DNA of 64,000 bases, taken from the NCBI GenBank assembly GCA_949358305.1, contig OX442315.1:12736427-12800426 (forward strand), in the 5' to 3' direction. The position numbers and the translations under genes were made by a program. Below the pieces are notes generated by a model that was not told the DNA's origin, did no database searches, and saw nothing but the letters and a program-made list of their open reading frames with translations. This DNA comes from Strigamia acuminata (Eukaryota; Arthropoda; Chilopoda; Geophilomorpha; Linotaeniidae). Shown here in pieces: positions 21,894 through 32,614 of this stretch; positions within the stretch are counted from its first letter, which is position 1, and each line of letters starts with the position of its first letter.

Positions 21894-24383
21894 ATGGAGA
21901 ACCGGCCGAGTACAAGTTATGAATGTGATCGCAGCGCCAGTGGAAGTGTGCATTTTACAATTGCAGATTCAAAAAACACGATTTCTGCCCAACCACAAGT
22001 ATACAAACAACCTACAATATATAACTACTTTCAACCAGTTACCAGAGGTTAGTACCATCATTTTCTTATGCAAACACATTTATGTAAGACGGTTTTATAT
22101 TTTTTAACAGCAACCACTAGTGAACAGAGCGTTGAGATCAGAAATTGTTGTCAAACCTACGACATTGAAGGCAAAACACTATGTGAGGTTCTCAAAGCGA
22201 GACTGCAAGCATTCTACTCCACGTTAAAATTACCAAAAGTTGCGTGGATAGACGAAGGTTCCGAGTTGTCGTTAGAGAAACATTTCGTTCAACTCGAACT
22301 CGACGACTCAACAGAGCCTATAGAAATTCAACAGATTTTCCACCCGATCAACAACAAAAAACCACGTAGAATTCTCATTGAAGGACAGCCCGGTTTTGGA
22401 AAAACGACGCTAGCGACGAAACTGGCCTTTGATTGGGCAACGAACAAAGAATACATCGACTTCAAATTGCTATTCTTGATACCATTACGAGAATTACAAC
22501 AACGAACCATCGAAAATGCACTTAGGAAAATTGGAGAACGGTGTGGTTATCGACAAGAACGCATCAATATCGAGCAAATACTGACCCGACACGAGGAAGA
22601 AATTCTCTTCGTGCTCGATGGTTTGGACGAATTATCATCAGATGGCCGAAGCGAAACAATGAAAACGTTATACAAACAAAGATACAGTGATGCAACAGTA
22701 CTTGCCTTGTGTCGAACGGGCTTATTCAAGTTAACCAAAGGAGAAGGTGATGAATTGTTCGGACAAACTAGCAACAGTCGTGAGTTCTGGGACAAGCAAC
22801 TCAGCATATTGGGTATTCAGAGCATCGATAGCAAAAAAGAATTTTTGAAAAAATTCATTTCTGAACAATATGTCAATGATATAATCAAACGTTTGTCCTC
22901 GCAGTTGAAGTTGTTTAATTCTCCTTTGTATCTAATGATGTTACCGATAATCATGGAAAACGACAAAGATATTGGACATTTCTCAACCAGAACCAACTTA
23001 TACAAAAAGCTGTTTAATTCTATTGTTAGACACACTTGTGTGAAACGTAAAATTCTAGATACCGACAGTGAGTTCGACCTATTTAACTCCAATTCATCAT
23101 CGGAAACAATTCGGGAACAAATGACACGATTCGGAGAATTATGCATACAAAAAATTCTCAAACATGATTTGACGTTTGATCCAAATGATCTAACAAACGA
23201 GATTTATCAACTCGGACTGTTAATCAACCACAAACAAGTCACTTTTTTCGCATCGAAAAGTCATTATGAAGCATTCCACTTGTCCATCATGGAATTTGCG
23301 GCCGCCTTTGCTCTTTCCATTCACTTGAAATCCAACGAATCTGCACTCATCGAAGACAGTTTAGGATCAATTGTAAATCATTTCCGGAAAGGCGGACGAA
23401 CATCTCTAATATTGCCGTTTACAGCAAGTTTAATAGGCAATGACTTGGATCTTCTGCTCACCAAAATAGAACCATTCAGTTTTTGGTTCTTGTTAGACTG
23501 TGCTCTAATTGTACAACTAATTGAAGATTGTTCCACAATTAATATCTCAAATAGCAAATATCTGGATAATTTTATTCCCTCCCACATTGATTTAAAACGC
23601 CTTTATTCCGTGCTAAAGGGTAATTTAGCCGCAGGTAGGAATTTATTAAAATATGGTTGCGATAGCGGGAGAATTAAACACCTCGCAATTGATGGACAAA
23701 TTCCTTCAGAATTATTCTCTGACAATTTCACAACGCGCTTGGAAATAACCGTGCGAAACAGGTTCAGAGACAAGCTAATAATGTACACCCGTGCGTCGCC
23801 TAATTTGCAAGAAATCTTTTCAAAAAGAAGCCCATTTCGTGGGACATTATTTAAATGCTTAAGTTTAGCTGCATCACCACACGTCGAATCGTGTGCTTTG
23901 GTAGCCTATATCAACAATTTTGGATCGTCACTCAAAACGATAATGGAGAAGAAAACTTTCAAACAAATCAAATATCGTTATTTAGGAATTTTCATTAGAA
24001 GTGAACTCGCGAAAAAATTCGTTATCAACCTATTAGAGAACAATCAAGTTGAACATCTCGCATTTCAGGGACTTCCTTATGGGATGAATATGAGTGACCT
24101 TTTCAGTGCTGCTGCTCGATCGAATTGTTTGACTTCTTTCAGTTGTGCCTGTATAAATGTGGATTTGTACGATATTACCAATGGTGGAACCAAGCACTAC
24201 AACTTGGTAGAACTAAACTGTCGTACTCTCACTTGCAGGCAACCCATATCATTAAAAAATTGCTTCAAGTTCTTGAGATTAGCAAGTCCTGCAAATATTG
24301 AAGCAATAACCGAGATGGAGCCATCCGAGTTTACTTGTTCCACAGCAGATTTTAATGAATTGACGAAGAAATACCCATCATGA
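21894..24383 (+). CDS. NACHT-domain NLR-like protein, gene 3, ended early by UGA
   Basis: Exons 21894-22047 and 22111-24383 give about 809 residues. Exon 1 has the beta motif as VHFTIADSKNTISAQP followed by VYKQPTIYNYF. Exon 2 has Walker A GQPGFGKTT and Walker B FVLDGLDELS, so the ATPase core is intact, and most of the helical and leucine-rich-like region follows. The stop is TGA at 24381-24383, where genes 1 and 2 have TGG (Trp) in PTWVGF. The same frame then stays open to 24938 with the conserved end ISRTPV. A nonsense allele, a sequencing error or readthrough could each explain this. If real, the product loses about 185 C-terminal residues and keeps its sensor ATPase. Confidence 0.8.
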
Positions 24384-24938
24384 GTTGGTTTTAACAGCGT
24401 TAAAAGTTTAAAACTTTTTGTGCATCAGTCAATTGCATATAGCGAGATTATTGGTAGTGCCTGGACAAATCTACAAGTTTTACATCTTCAATTTGAAAAT
24501 CGTTTAAAACATGAGGAGTTGATAGCAGATTCGATTCAAAAAAGTCCAATTGTGACTTTAGTAATTGAAATACGTGACCCGTCTGTGACTTTAAATTTAT
24601 TCACACACATGAACCGTTTGTGGGCCAACGAGAACAATTCACATTTAAAAACAATAACTTTTATTTCTGTCGCAAAAGACAAAGTGACTGGGAAAAAAGT
24701 ATTAGAATTGGTCGAAATACTCAAGTGCAACCATTGGGATGAAGTGTGTTTAAATTTGCATTATAGCTATTTATTACCAGTAATTGACATGAGAAAGCAC
24801 TCCCTTAACTTTAATGTACGACATGATTTCATTTATGGATTGCCCATTCGTTTTAAGAGAGATAGTTTTGGATATTTTGGTTGTTTTACTCCACATGAGC
24901 CTGAGCCTATGATAACTATATCGAGGACACCAGTGTGA
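24384..24938 (+). pseudogene. Untranslated C-terminal tail of NACHT gene 3
   Basis: In frame with the upstream CDS after the UGA: VGFNSVKSLKLFVHQSIAYS and onward, matching the last 185 residues of genes 1 and 2, and ending ISRTPV. No other stop or frameshift occurs in 184 codons, so the UGA is recent, or it is read through, or it is an error. Confidence 0.75.
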
Positions 24939-25773
24939 TTATTATCAGTAGAATCATACGAGTTTGCTGTTTGTTTACATTCAACACACTCAAGCGTACA
25001 CATCCAATTCTGTTTTCACGTGGTAGCGTTCCGGTAAAAACCGTAAAAAACGACACCAGCTGCACCCGTAAACTCGTGTTGTAAGTGCATGTGTTTGTGT
25101 TTTTGTGAAGTTAAAAGATACAAAAACAAACACGAACCCCAAAAACACAGAAAACACGACTTTTGTAGTGTTAAACCAAATTAAATCGTGTTAAAATAGA
25201 ATTGAATTAATTTATCTAGTTCGTGTTAAATCAAAATGGTGTAAAAACAGCATTGGCTGTACTTGTAGACATCTATCTTTTATGTTGAACTTGTTCAACG
25301 TAGAAATTGAGTGATTCTGTGCTATTTTATCAAATACTACTGTTAGATTATGACACATGGATAGCACCAACCATTGAAATTCAAACTAAGCTACACATGG
25401 TAGTTTCTTTGCCGATTACCCTTGAGATAAAATCAACAGTTCTGTAGAACAAAACAACTCTTAACAATCTTTCAATGATTTGTACAATAATACTTTTGAT
25501 TTAATAAAATAAATTGCTGTTTGAATTTCACTATTGAGAATTTTCAAAATGAAGAACATTTTTGCATCGGGTATGTTCATTGTTTCGTTTACCCGATTAC
25601 TTTCAATTAACACGTTTCCTTTAAACACAGCATTGTTAATATCGTTTTTTTTTGTCCAGCGCATGGTCGATAAACGTAAATATTTCTAACGATAATACTA
25701 ATTATTAATTTTTTAAATTAATAACACAAACGAAACCAATAAATTGGTCAAGTTTTAATCCTTTTATCTGCAG
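24939..25773. other. Intergenic between NACHT cluster and chitin-binding genes
   Basis: The first part is the shared 3' flank of the NACHT unit (ATTATTATCAGTAGAATCAT, and AAACCAAATTAAATCGTGTT near 25172). The rest is AT-rich. An upstream exon for the chitin-binding gene at 25774 is expected here or nearer the NACHT gene, but I could not fix it: the short frame starting at 25550 does not join in phase. Confidence 0.35.
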
Positions 25774-26253
25774 TCTCAAAATATGCGGTGCATTCGGCTT
25801 CGGCGTCAAAGCGATAGAAATACGCAAGACGACCGACCGGCTAAAGCCTTTTTTGGCGACGAAGATGATTTAGGTGAAAGTCCGGACAATGCATCAGGAC
25901 CAACACATTTTACACCAAGGCCAAGATTTCCTACCGCTTACGCTTTACCATCAGGCTCTGAACTCATCGTTGGGGTCATCAAACAAACCTTTTCCTGCGC
26001 CAACCTCATTTACGGGTATTACGCAGACGTAGAAAACAACTGCCAGATCTTCCACGTGTGTGCTCCGTACGAGAATTTGGAAACCGGATTCGAAGAAATG
26101 GTCCAGTACAGTTTCTTCTGCGGCAATCAAACCATATTCGATCAAGAGACGCTCACTTGCGCGTACGAGGATGACGCTCTACCTTGTAGCGAGGTACCAC
26201 TTAGATACGATGACGTGAATCGGAAATTTGGAATGACCGACCGACCAACTTAA
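25774..26253 (+). CDS. Secreted chitin-binding (CBM14, peritrophin-A) protein, 5' exon not found
   Basis: Frame open from a likely 3' splice site (TTATCTGCAG ending 25773) to a stop at 26253. The first ATG is at 25783. The protein is charged at its N-terminus (SDRNTQDDRPAKAFFGDEDD), followed by one CBM14 domain with six Cys: SCANLIYGYYADVENNC, FHVC, YSFFC, LTC and LPC. CBM14 domains bind chitin in cuticle or gut lining. Single-domain proteins with an acidic N-terminal extension are common in arthropods. A signal peptide is expected on an unseen upstream exon, so the start is uncertain. AATAAA at 26373. Aromatic residues typical of the chitin-binding face (YGYY) are kept. Confidence 0.75.
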   Translation, partial: SQNMRCIRLRRQSDRNTQDDRPAKAFFGDEDDLGESPDNASGPTHFTPRPRFPTAYALPSGSELIVGVIKQTFSCANLIYGYYADVENNCQIFHVCAPYENLETGFEEMVQYSFFCGNQTIFDQETLTCAYEDDALPCSEVPLRYDDVNRKFGMTDRPT

Positions 26254-27234
26254 AGTCGTGAGGTTTTGTTGTTTTGCTTTAGATTTACTTTTACTCTGTG
26301 CCAAATATAATTGTGCAAAACTGTGCTTGCATGTAGAGCTTTGAATAATTCCATTAAATCATGTAATTCATAAATAAAACTATTTTTACATTCAAATTAA
26401 GCTTCGTCATTTCTGACACCCCGAAAAGAGGTCGCTCATCCTTTTTTGCTTATCTGGTTGCTTGAGGGTACAGGAAAATCAAGTTTTCTTCTGGAACGCA
26501 AAGAAAAGGCCATTGGCTTAACGTGTATTGTAAAATCGGTCTACAGGGTGTTTCACTAAATTGTTTGCAGTAAAAACTTTCAGTAGTTAAATAGTAATAA
26601 TCACAGATTGTGTTCAGGAATCTAAGCTAGAGTAAACATGGGATGGGCAATCCATTAAGCAACACTCATTTAGGTTTTGCACAATATTTCATGGTTTTAT
26701 GCATTGTAACATAAAAAGTAATAATTGAATATAAAAAATGTCAAATATAAAGTTGTAGAGCATCATTTGTGTAATCAGACACAATTAAAATCATTTTTTT
26801 TCCTACATAATTATTTAATAAAAACGCATTTGCAAATGGCAAATAAACAGCTACAATGGCACGTGAAACTTCACATCTTTAAAAATCACATTTAAAAATC
26901 AAAATAAATTTTAAAAAAATTCCAATTTTAATTTTTAATATTTAATTAAATTGCTAATTTGTACATCCATACTCAGTACTTATCACTTAAAACCAAACAG
27001 TTTCACATTTTTATCTAAAATACACGTCCATATTATTATTATCAGCATTAACACCTGAACTTGACACAAAAAAAATACTTCAATGTGCATTTCCACGAAA
27101 CCACTTCTCACACTATCAATTATCAACTGCAAATTTTCAAATTTCAAACTGATAAGCATACCACTTATAATCCCTGCACTTCTCAAAATTCATTTTCATT
27201 AATTATTTAACACCAGCAAACCCCAAGCATTACT
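26254..27234. other. Intergenic; promoter region of the two-domain chitin-binding gene
   Basis: AT-rich, with no frame of interest. A TATA-like TTATAA at 27165-27170 and a GATA-type TGATAAG about 15 bases upstream of it precede the gene at 27235. Confidence 0.4.
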
Positions 27235-27714
27235 ATGAAGTTCCAGCTTGCTTACATTGCACTGGCTTGCATCGCATTAACATGTGGTAAGTGCAAATTT
27301 CAGACATAAAATCTCCATATTACAAATTTCACTGACACAAAATTTAATTCTCCAGTGTGCGATGGATCATTCACACCCTGTCCAAGAAGCAACGGTTTCT
27401 TCTCCAACCCGGTCGACTGCAACGAGTTCCTGCACTGTGAGCACGGGTCTCCGCGAGCGGTCAAATGTCCACCCGGTTATCACTTCAGTCCCGGCGATTC
27501 GGTTTGCGACGTCCCAGAGAGAGCCAAGTGTCCGAATATTTGTAAAACCAAGTACGGCGATTTGATTCCGCATCCAACAAACTGTGCTCAGTTCTATCAG
27601 TGCGATAACGGAAGGGCTGTTCTCAAGGACTGTGCATACACGCTTCACTTTAATAGCGATTTACAAGTGTGTGATTTCCCCTACCGTGCTGGGTGTGTAG
27701 CAAAAGGCAATTAA
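27235..27714 (+). CDS. Secreted protein with two CBM14 chitin-binding domains
   Basis: Exons 27235-27286 and 27356-27714 give 136 residues. Exon 1 encodes a clean signal peptide (MKFQLAYIALACIALTC). Two six-cysteine peritrophin-A domains follow: the first about residues 19-76 (CDGSFTPCPRSNGFF ... HCEHGSPRAVKCPPGYHFS ... VCDVPERAKC), the second about 80-132 (CKTKYGDLIPHPTNCAQFYQC ... CAYTLHFNSDLQVCDFPYRAGC). It is expected to be extracellular and chitin-binding, in cuticle, gut lining or as an immune lectin-like protein. It is the first gene of a segment duplicated in tandem, and its own copy is intact. Confidence 0.9.
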
Positions 27715-29548
27715 ATTGTTCTTTACTTGTTATTTGGTCATTATTTAAAAATAAATTCACTCAAACTTGTGCGATTGTTTCTGAAAATGGACTCTACGTA
27801 GATTTCTGTGACGTCATCCAATCTCAATGGATTTTCAGGCCACCTGGCAGATAAGACTTCAAACAGCTAAAGAAACATAGTACCTATTTTATCTCATAGA
27901 TGGCGCCATTTTACAATCATTTTTCATAAATTCTCACAGAGATGGCGTTAGTAGTGTACAAATGTTTGTACCAACACTTAAAAATCTCTCACAGGATGGC
28001 AGTACATTAACACGCTGTCGTTCCTTGACTGTGGGACACTAGGTGCATTCAATCCTCAACAGCTTATCTCGGTAGAACCTCCACTCTTAATTATTGACTC
28101 ACCTCGATGTACGGTACATTTATGACTTTGATATTAAAGGATAAATCATTTGCAAGTACCGCATTTAAAAATGTAAATACACTTTATCAGAAATTTGATT
28201 TACGACTTCTGAAATGACTTCTCCAAACAGGATACACCATTTTTTACACCGTATCTCTTGGAAGTTCAAATAATCAGGGCCAGATTAAGGCCTTTCGGGA
28301 CACAGGGCACATCCAACCTAGGACCCCATACCTCTCCGTTTCTTGCCAATAGATATCGATGAATCATCATAGGCTTAATACGGTAGGTTATAGATATAGA
28401 AGGCCTACTGTTAACAACAAACAACACTGCCTGTAGAAAGTAGAATATCTAATAAAATACGATCTTGGAATCGGTCCCTTTAAGCCCTGATTAAGATTAA
28501 GTGAAATTAAAATCACTTCTTTGACTTATAGAAGTGACTCATCTCTTCGCCACCTACTATTAATGTAGCTGTTGTCACCACGTGTTTTTTTTAGTTCCGT
28601 TGAGCTTTTAGTGTGTTCAATCGAGAATTCATTTCTTACGTGATTTAAGGAGAAGTGAATTCGTCTTTTTAGGGGACATCGCACCTCATATTTACCCAAA
28701 TTTGGCTAGGGCTTTGCAAATGCTAAAGCAGCCACCTATGCCCAGCCGCAGACAGGGCTGGACTGGGAACAAATTTATTGCCGGGAAATCTGGGTGTCCG
28801 GGCCACAATTAATGAAGTCGGGACAGGCCACAGCGGCCACGGGCCACAGCGGCCACGGGCCACCGGAAAACTCCCGGTAGCCCGCCGGGCCAGTCCAGCA
28901 CTGGCCGCAGAAGATGAGTAAAGCAGAACCAAAAGATGAGATAAACAAGGAAGTGGATAAAATTCAAAAACTTGCCAGTACAAGTTGAAATCAAGACCCA
29001 ATTCGGACCTCAAACTTATAAAATGTTTCCGTTATTCACAACATTTTTTTTTACAGCCAATCAAATAAAACCACAAAAACAATAAGTAAAAATCTTTCCT
29101 ACCTGATGACGTCAAACTTGTCCTTTGGCACATCGAGGTCACAAAGGTTTAATCTTAATCACAAAATCAGAAACATGCTGATTAGATTGCTAAACAAAAA
29201 AAAAAAAAAAAAAATTAATTTACATGCCTACATCAAAACACAAAACACATTACAAAAATACAAAAAAAATAACACCAAATTTAAATTCTCAGAAAACAAA
29301 TTACATACACTTAGACCTCAAAATCATGACACCAAACCAACAAACCAACTCGGGTTTACCCCGAATGCAAATCCAAAAACAAACATTTCCTCGCAACCTT
29401 AATTTCTGCCCTTTAAACCCATGCAACTTCCCCGAAAACAAGGAAATGGACAAATCGAGATTCCACGTCAATCTCGGGTATTTAAGACATATCCAAACCA
29501 CATAATACCACCAAACAACCGTACAAACCACACGACCAAAACACCAAA
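27715..29548. other. Intergenic part of unit A, with repeat-derived sequence
   Basis: Repeat pieces include ATCTCAATGG..CCACCTGGCAG (about 27822-27850, also at 4275, 6975, 31280) and CTCACAGAGATGGCG blocks. A GC-rich stretch at 28780-28915 has GGCCACAGC tandem units absent from unit B. A TATA-like TATTTAAG at 29479-29486 lies 63 bases upstream of the glycine-rich start codon. Confidence 0.45.
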
Positions 29549-29982
29549 ATGTTCCTATCCAACAAACGGGTAAAAATTCTCTCAACAATTTATTCCAATT
29601 TAATTTAACGCATTATTTATTTTTTTTCTATTTTCCATTTTAGTTTTTCTACTTTTCCTCATTTTTCCTCCTCATCGCTTATTGCATCGAGTGCTCTCCA
29701 ATTCCCAATGCCCAGCAACCGATCAGAGAAAAACGCCAACTCATCTGCGGCCCAACCGCGCCTCCGGGACCGGGGTCGAACGGCGGCGGCGGCGGCGGCG
29801 CAGGCTGCATCTTAGTCGGCTTCGGACCCATCGCCGGCTCGGGAGGAGGCGGCGGCGGCGGGACGGGTGGAAACGGAGCGCATGGAGGACACGGGGAGTC
29901 GGGTTCGCACGGCGGCGGCGGAGGTGGCGGCGGCGGCGGCGGTGGATGGTTCTCCGGCGGCGGCGGCGGAGGCCGAAAATAA
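29549..29982 (+). CDS. Secreted glycine-rich peptide with KR-type propeptide cleavage site
   Basis: Exons 29549-29569 and 29644-29982, in phase across a 74-base intron, give 119 residues. The start MFLSNKRFFYFSSFFLLIAY is a strong signal peptide, then a short propeptide ending REKR (35-38), a furin-type site. The mature part, about 81 residues, begins QLICGP, has Cys at 42 and near 62, and is dominated by Gly runs broken by T, N, H and S, ending WFSGGGGGGRK. The layout (signal, short pro-segment, Gly-rich mature chain) resembles arthropod glycine-rich antimicrobial peptides, but cuticular glycine-rich proteins look similar. A TATA-like element lies upstream at 29479. The proline-rich frame on the opposite strand is only its antisense. 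Confidence 0.75.
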
Positions 29983-30354
29983 ACACCGAAAACGTATTTT
30001 GTCAAATTAAATTTATTTATAAAAAAAAAAATGTCAACTTATTGGTCATTTGTAACAATTTTATTATTTTTCAACAATAAAATTTTGTTATTTTTAATTT
30101 AATTTTTTTTTTTCCCGAGAAAAAAAAATGAATCAATAAAAGTTATTAGGGTTATTGGACTATTACGTCATGTGGGGAAAATCCCTGCCAAGGTCACCTT
30201 TTAGAACAGCAGTCCAAACCGGAATGGAAATCGAGTGCATACAAAATTAATTCGTTTTGTAATTTCACCTTCACTGCACCGAGCCGGACGAGTGAAAGCG
30301 CACGTAAGCAAACAATGTCTTGATTATCAATCGAAAATCTGAATCCCAGGTAAA

Positions 30355-31190
30355 CATCGCATTAACATGTGGTAAGTGTAAATTTCACACATAAAATCTC
30401 CATCTTACAAGTTTCACTAATACAAAATTTAATTTCCCAGTGTGCGATGGATCATTCACACCCTGTCCAAGAAGCAACAGTTTCTTCTCCAACCCAGTCG
30501 ACTGCAACGAGTTCCTGCACTGTGAGCACGGGTCTCCGCGAGCGGTCAAATGTCCACCCGGTTATCACTTCAGTCCTGGCGATTCGGTTTGCGACGTCCC
30601 AGAGAGAGCCAAGTGTCCGAATATTTGTAAAACCAAGTTCCGTATATCTGTGATTAGTACGCGGGTCATTAATAGCGCGCGGACCTGTATTAAGACGCGG
30701 GGGTGAATGTGGATTTTGTAAATAGCGCGCGTCTCCGAAGATTTTGTGGAAAAATATAATTGACGAAATATTGTTGAAAATTTAAGAATTTTGATGAAAA
30801 TTAACTAATTTTTGACCAAAGTTGACAAAAATTGATTAATTTTATTGAATATTGACCGAATTCTGACGGATTTTTGTCAAAATTTAACCAAAAAAACATT
30901 TTTTAATCAATACGTCAACTAGTCGTAATCTTACCATTTTCTATGTCTGAAATACAGCGCGGGCCTCTAATAGCGCGCGGGTCAAAAAAGTTTTGGGGTG
31001 CGCTATACACAGATATACGGTACGCTGATTTGATTCCGCATCCAACAAACTGTGCTCAGTTCTATCAGTGCGATAACAAAAGGGCTGTTCTCAAGGACTG
31101 TGCTTACACCTTCACTTTAATAGTGATTTAAGCTTACAAGTGGGCGATTTCCCATGCCGTGCTGGGTGTGTAGCAAAAGGTCTTTAAATT
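30355..31190 (+). pseudogene. Duplicate two-CBM14 gene, lacking signal peptide and split by a transposon
   Basis: Unit B starts inside exon 1, so the ATG and most of the signal peptide are missing. Exon 2 resumes at about 30440 and its first CBM14 domain is nearly identical to unit A. After KTK (30637) a 381-base TIR element interrupts the frame, and the second domain continues from 31021 (DLIPHPTNCAQFYQC). Near its end a frame change gives FTLIVI instead of HFNSD. It cannot make the parent protein. Confidence 0.85.
30640..31020. mobile_element. 381-base TIR MITE inside the duplicated chitin-binding exon
   Basis: Perfect 13-base inverted ends CCGTATATCTGTG and CACAGATATACGG. The empty site in unit A reads AAGTACGG, so a TA target is likely (right copy TA at 31021, left now TT). 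The interior has AATAGCGCGCGG motifs near both ends. No transposase. Confidence 0.8.
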
Positions 31191-32192
31191 GTTATTTGGT
31201 CATTATTTAAAAATAAATTCATTAAAACTTGTGTGATTGTTTCTGAAAATGGACTGTAGATTTGTGTGATGTCATCCAATCTCAACGGATTTTCAGGCCA
31301 CCTGGCAGATAAGTCTTCAAACAGCCCTAAAGAAACATAGTACCTATTTTATCTCATAGATGGCGCCATTTACAATCATTTTTCATAAATGCTCACAGAG
31401 ATGGCGTTAGTAGTGAACAAATGTTAGTTTGGAGTCTTTGAGAGTGATTTGGAAATCAGCAAATCCAGCAAATCAGCTGCAAATCACAGGAGTTATATCA
31501 CTTCGGCAATAAATATCAAAATTCGTAAAAGTAATTCCACACAAAAACAATATAAAATCGATAAAATCTCGTACAAATCAGAGCATGCGCAGCAAACCTC
31601 GCAAAAAAAATCTAGTGAAACTAAAAGTGAGTGAAATTCATTACGTTCAAACAACAACGAATCATGACCAATCAGCAAACCTTTTCATCATTTTCTGATT
31701 CGGTTTTTAAAAAAAAGATCATTGGCTAGCTCACAGATGGCGCCAATTTGTACCAACACTTAAAAATCTCTCACAGGATGGCAGTACATTAACACGCTGT
31801 CGTTCCTTGACTGTGGAACACTAGGCGCATTCAATCCTCAAAAGCCTATCTCGATAGAACCTCCATTCGTAATTATTGACTCACCTCGCTGTACATTTAT
31901 GACTTTGATATTAAAGGATAAATCATTTGCAAGTACCGCATTTAAAAATGTAAATACACTTTATCAGAAATTTGATTTACGACTTCTGAAATGACTTCTC
32001 CAAACAGGATACAGCATTTTTTTACACCGTATCTCTTGAAAGTTTTCTTGAAAGAATTCAAATAATCAGGGCCAGATTAAGGCCTTTTGGGACACAGGGC
32101 ACATCCAACCTAGGACCCCACAGCTCTCCGTTTCTTGCCAATAGATATCAATGAATCATCATAGGCTTAATACGGTAGGTTATAGATGTATA
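31191..32192. other. Non-coding part of unit B with an insertion at about 31427-31747
   Basis: Parallels 27715-28400 of unit A. The extra segment starts near GTTAGTTTGGAG, contains CAGCAAATCAGCTGCAAATC units like those of the 56409-57220 repeat, and ends near AGATGGCGCCAATTTG. Its boundaries are approximate. No gene seen. Confidence 0.45.
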
Positions 32193-32614
32193 CTCGAGTT
32201 GCACTCAAAAAGGCACTTTACAAGGTGTACTCCCATTGGTTGAGCCAGTTTACTGGTGTAGTGATCCGAAAAAGTAGACCCAAACACCAGAATTGCATTA
32301 CAAAGTACAGACATTGCAATCGATTGCCTAGGCAACAGCCTAAAATTCAAACTTACAGACGATGTAAGCAATAAACACAACAAACATGAGTTTGACATTT
32401 TTTAATGTGTAAAACTTCATTTTAATGATGGAAATAACATTTTTTGTTAAATAAAATCAAAATAACATTAACTAAACTAGTCATAACAATCACAACAATA
32501 AATAAAAATCAAAACTACTTCTCCTAGTAGTAGTATACAGTCTGGAGTTTGTAGTAAACTGGCTCGACCAATGGGAGTACACCTTGTAAAGTGCCTTTTT
32601 GAGTGCAACTCGAG
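32193..32614. mobile_element. 422-base MITE with long TIRs, TSD TATA
   Basis: Arms of about 60 bases begin CTCGAGTTGCACTCAAAAAG and are inverted at the other end. TATA flanks both sides (32189-32192, 32615-32618), and unit A has the empty site (AGATATAGAAG). Interior sequence (ACACCAGAA.TGCATTA, GTACAGACATTGCAATCGAT) is shared with the element at 55282-55679. Confidence 0.85.

Larger units (their letters stand above)
27270..30354 (+). repeat. Tandem segmental duplication, unit A
   Basis: About 3.1 kb running from inside exon 1 of the two-domain chitin-binding gene (ATCGCATTAACATGTG) to GAATCCCAGGTAA. The same order of sequence is repeated in unit B. The junction with unit B shows AACATC microhomology. 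It holds the chitin-binding exon 2, non-coding repeats at 27800-29480 and the first glycine-rich gene. Confidence 0.85.

Noticed and set aside
24381-24383. Selenocysteine at the UGA in NACHT gene 3
   Set aside because: Paralogues have Trp, not Cys, at this place, and no SECIS-like hairpin was evident in the 3' flank.
29679-30005. Proline-rich frame on the reverse strand
   Set aside because: It is the antisense of the glycine-rich exon; the forward strand has a signal peptide, splice signals and a stop in the expected place. The same applies at 33646-33966.
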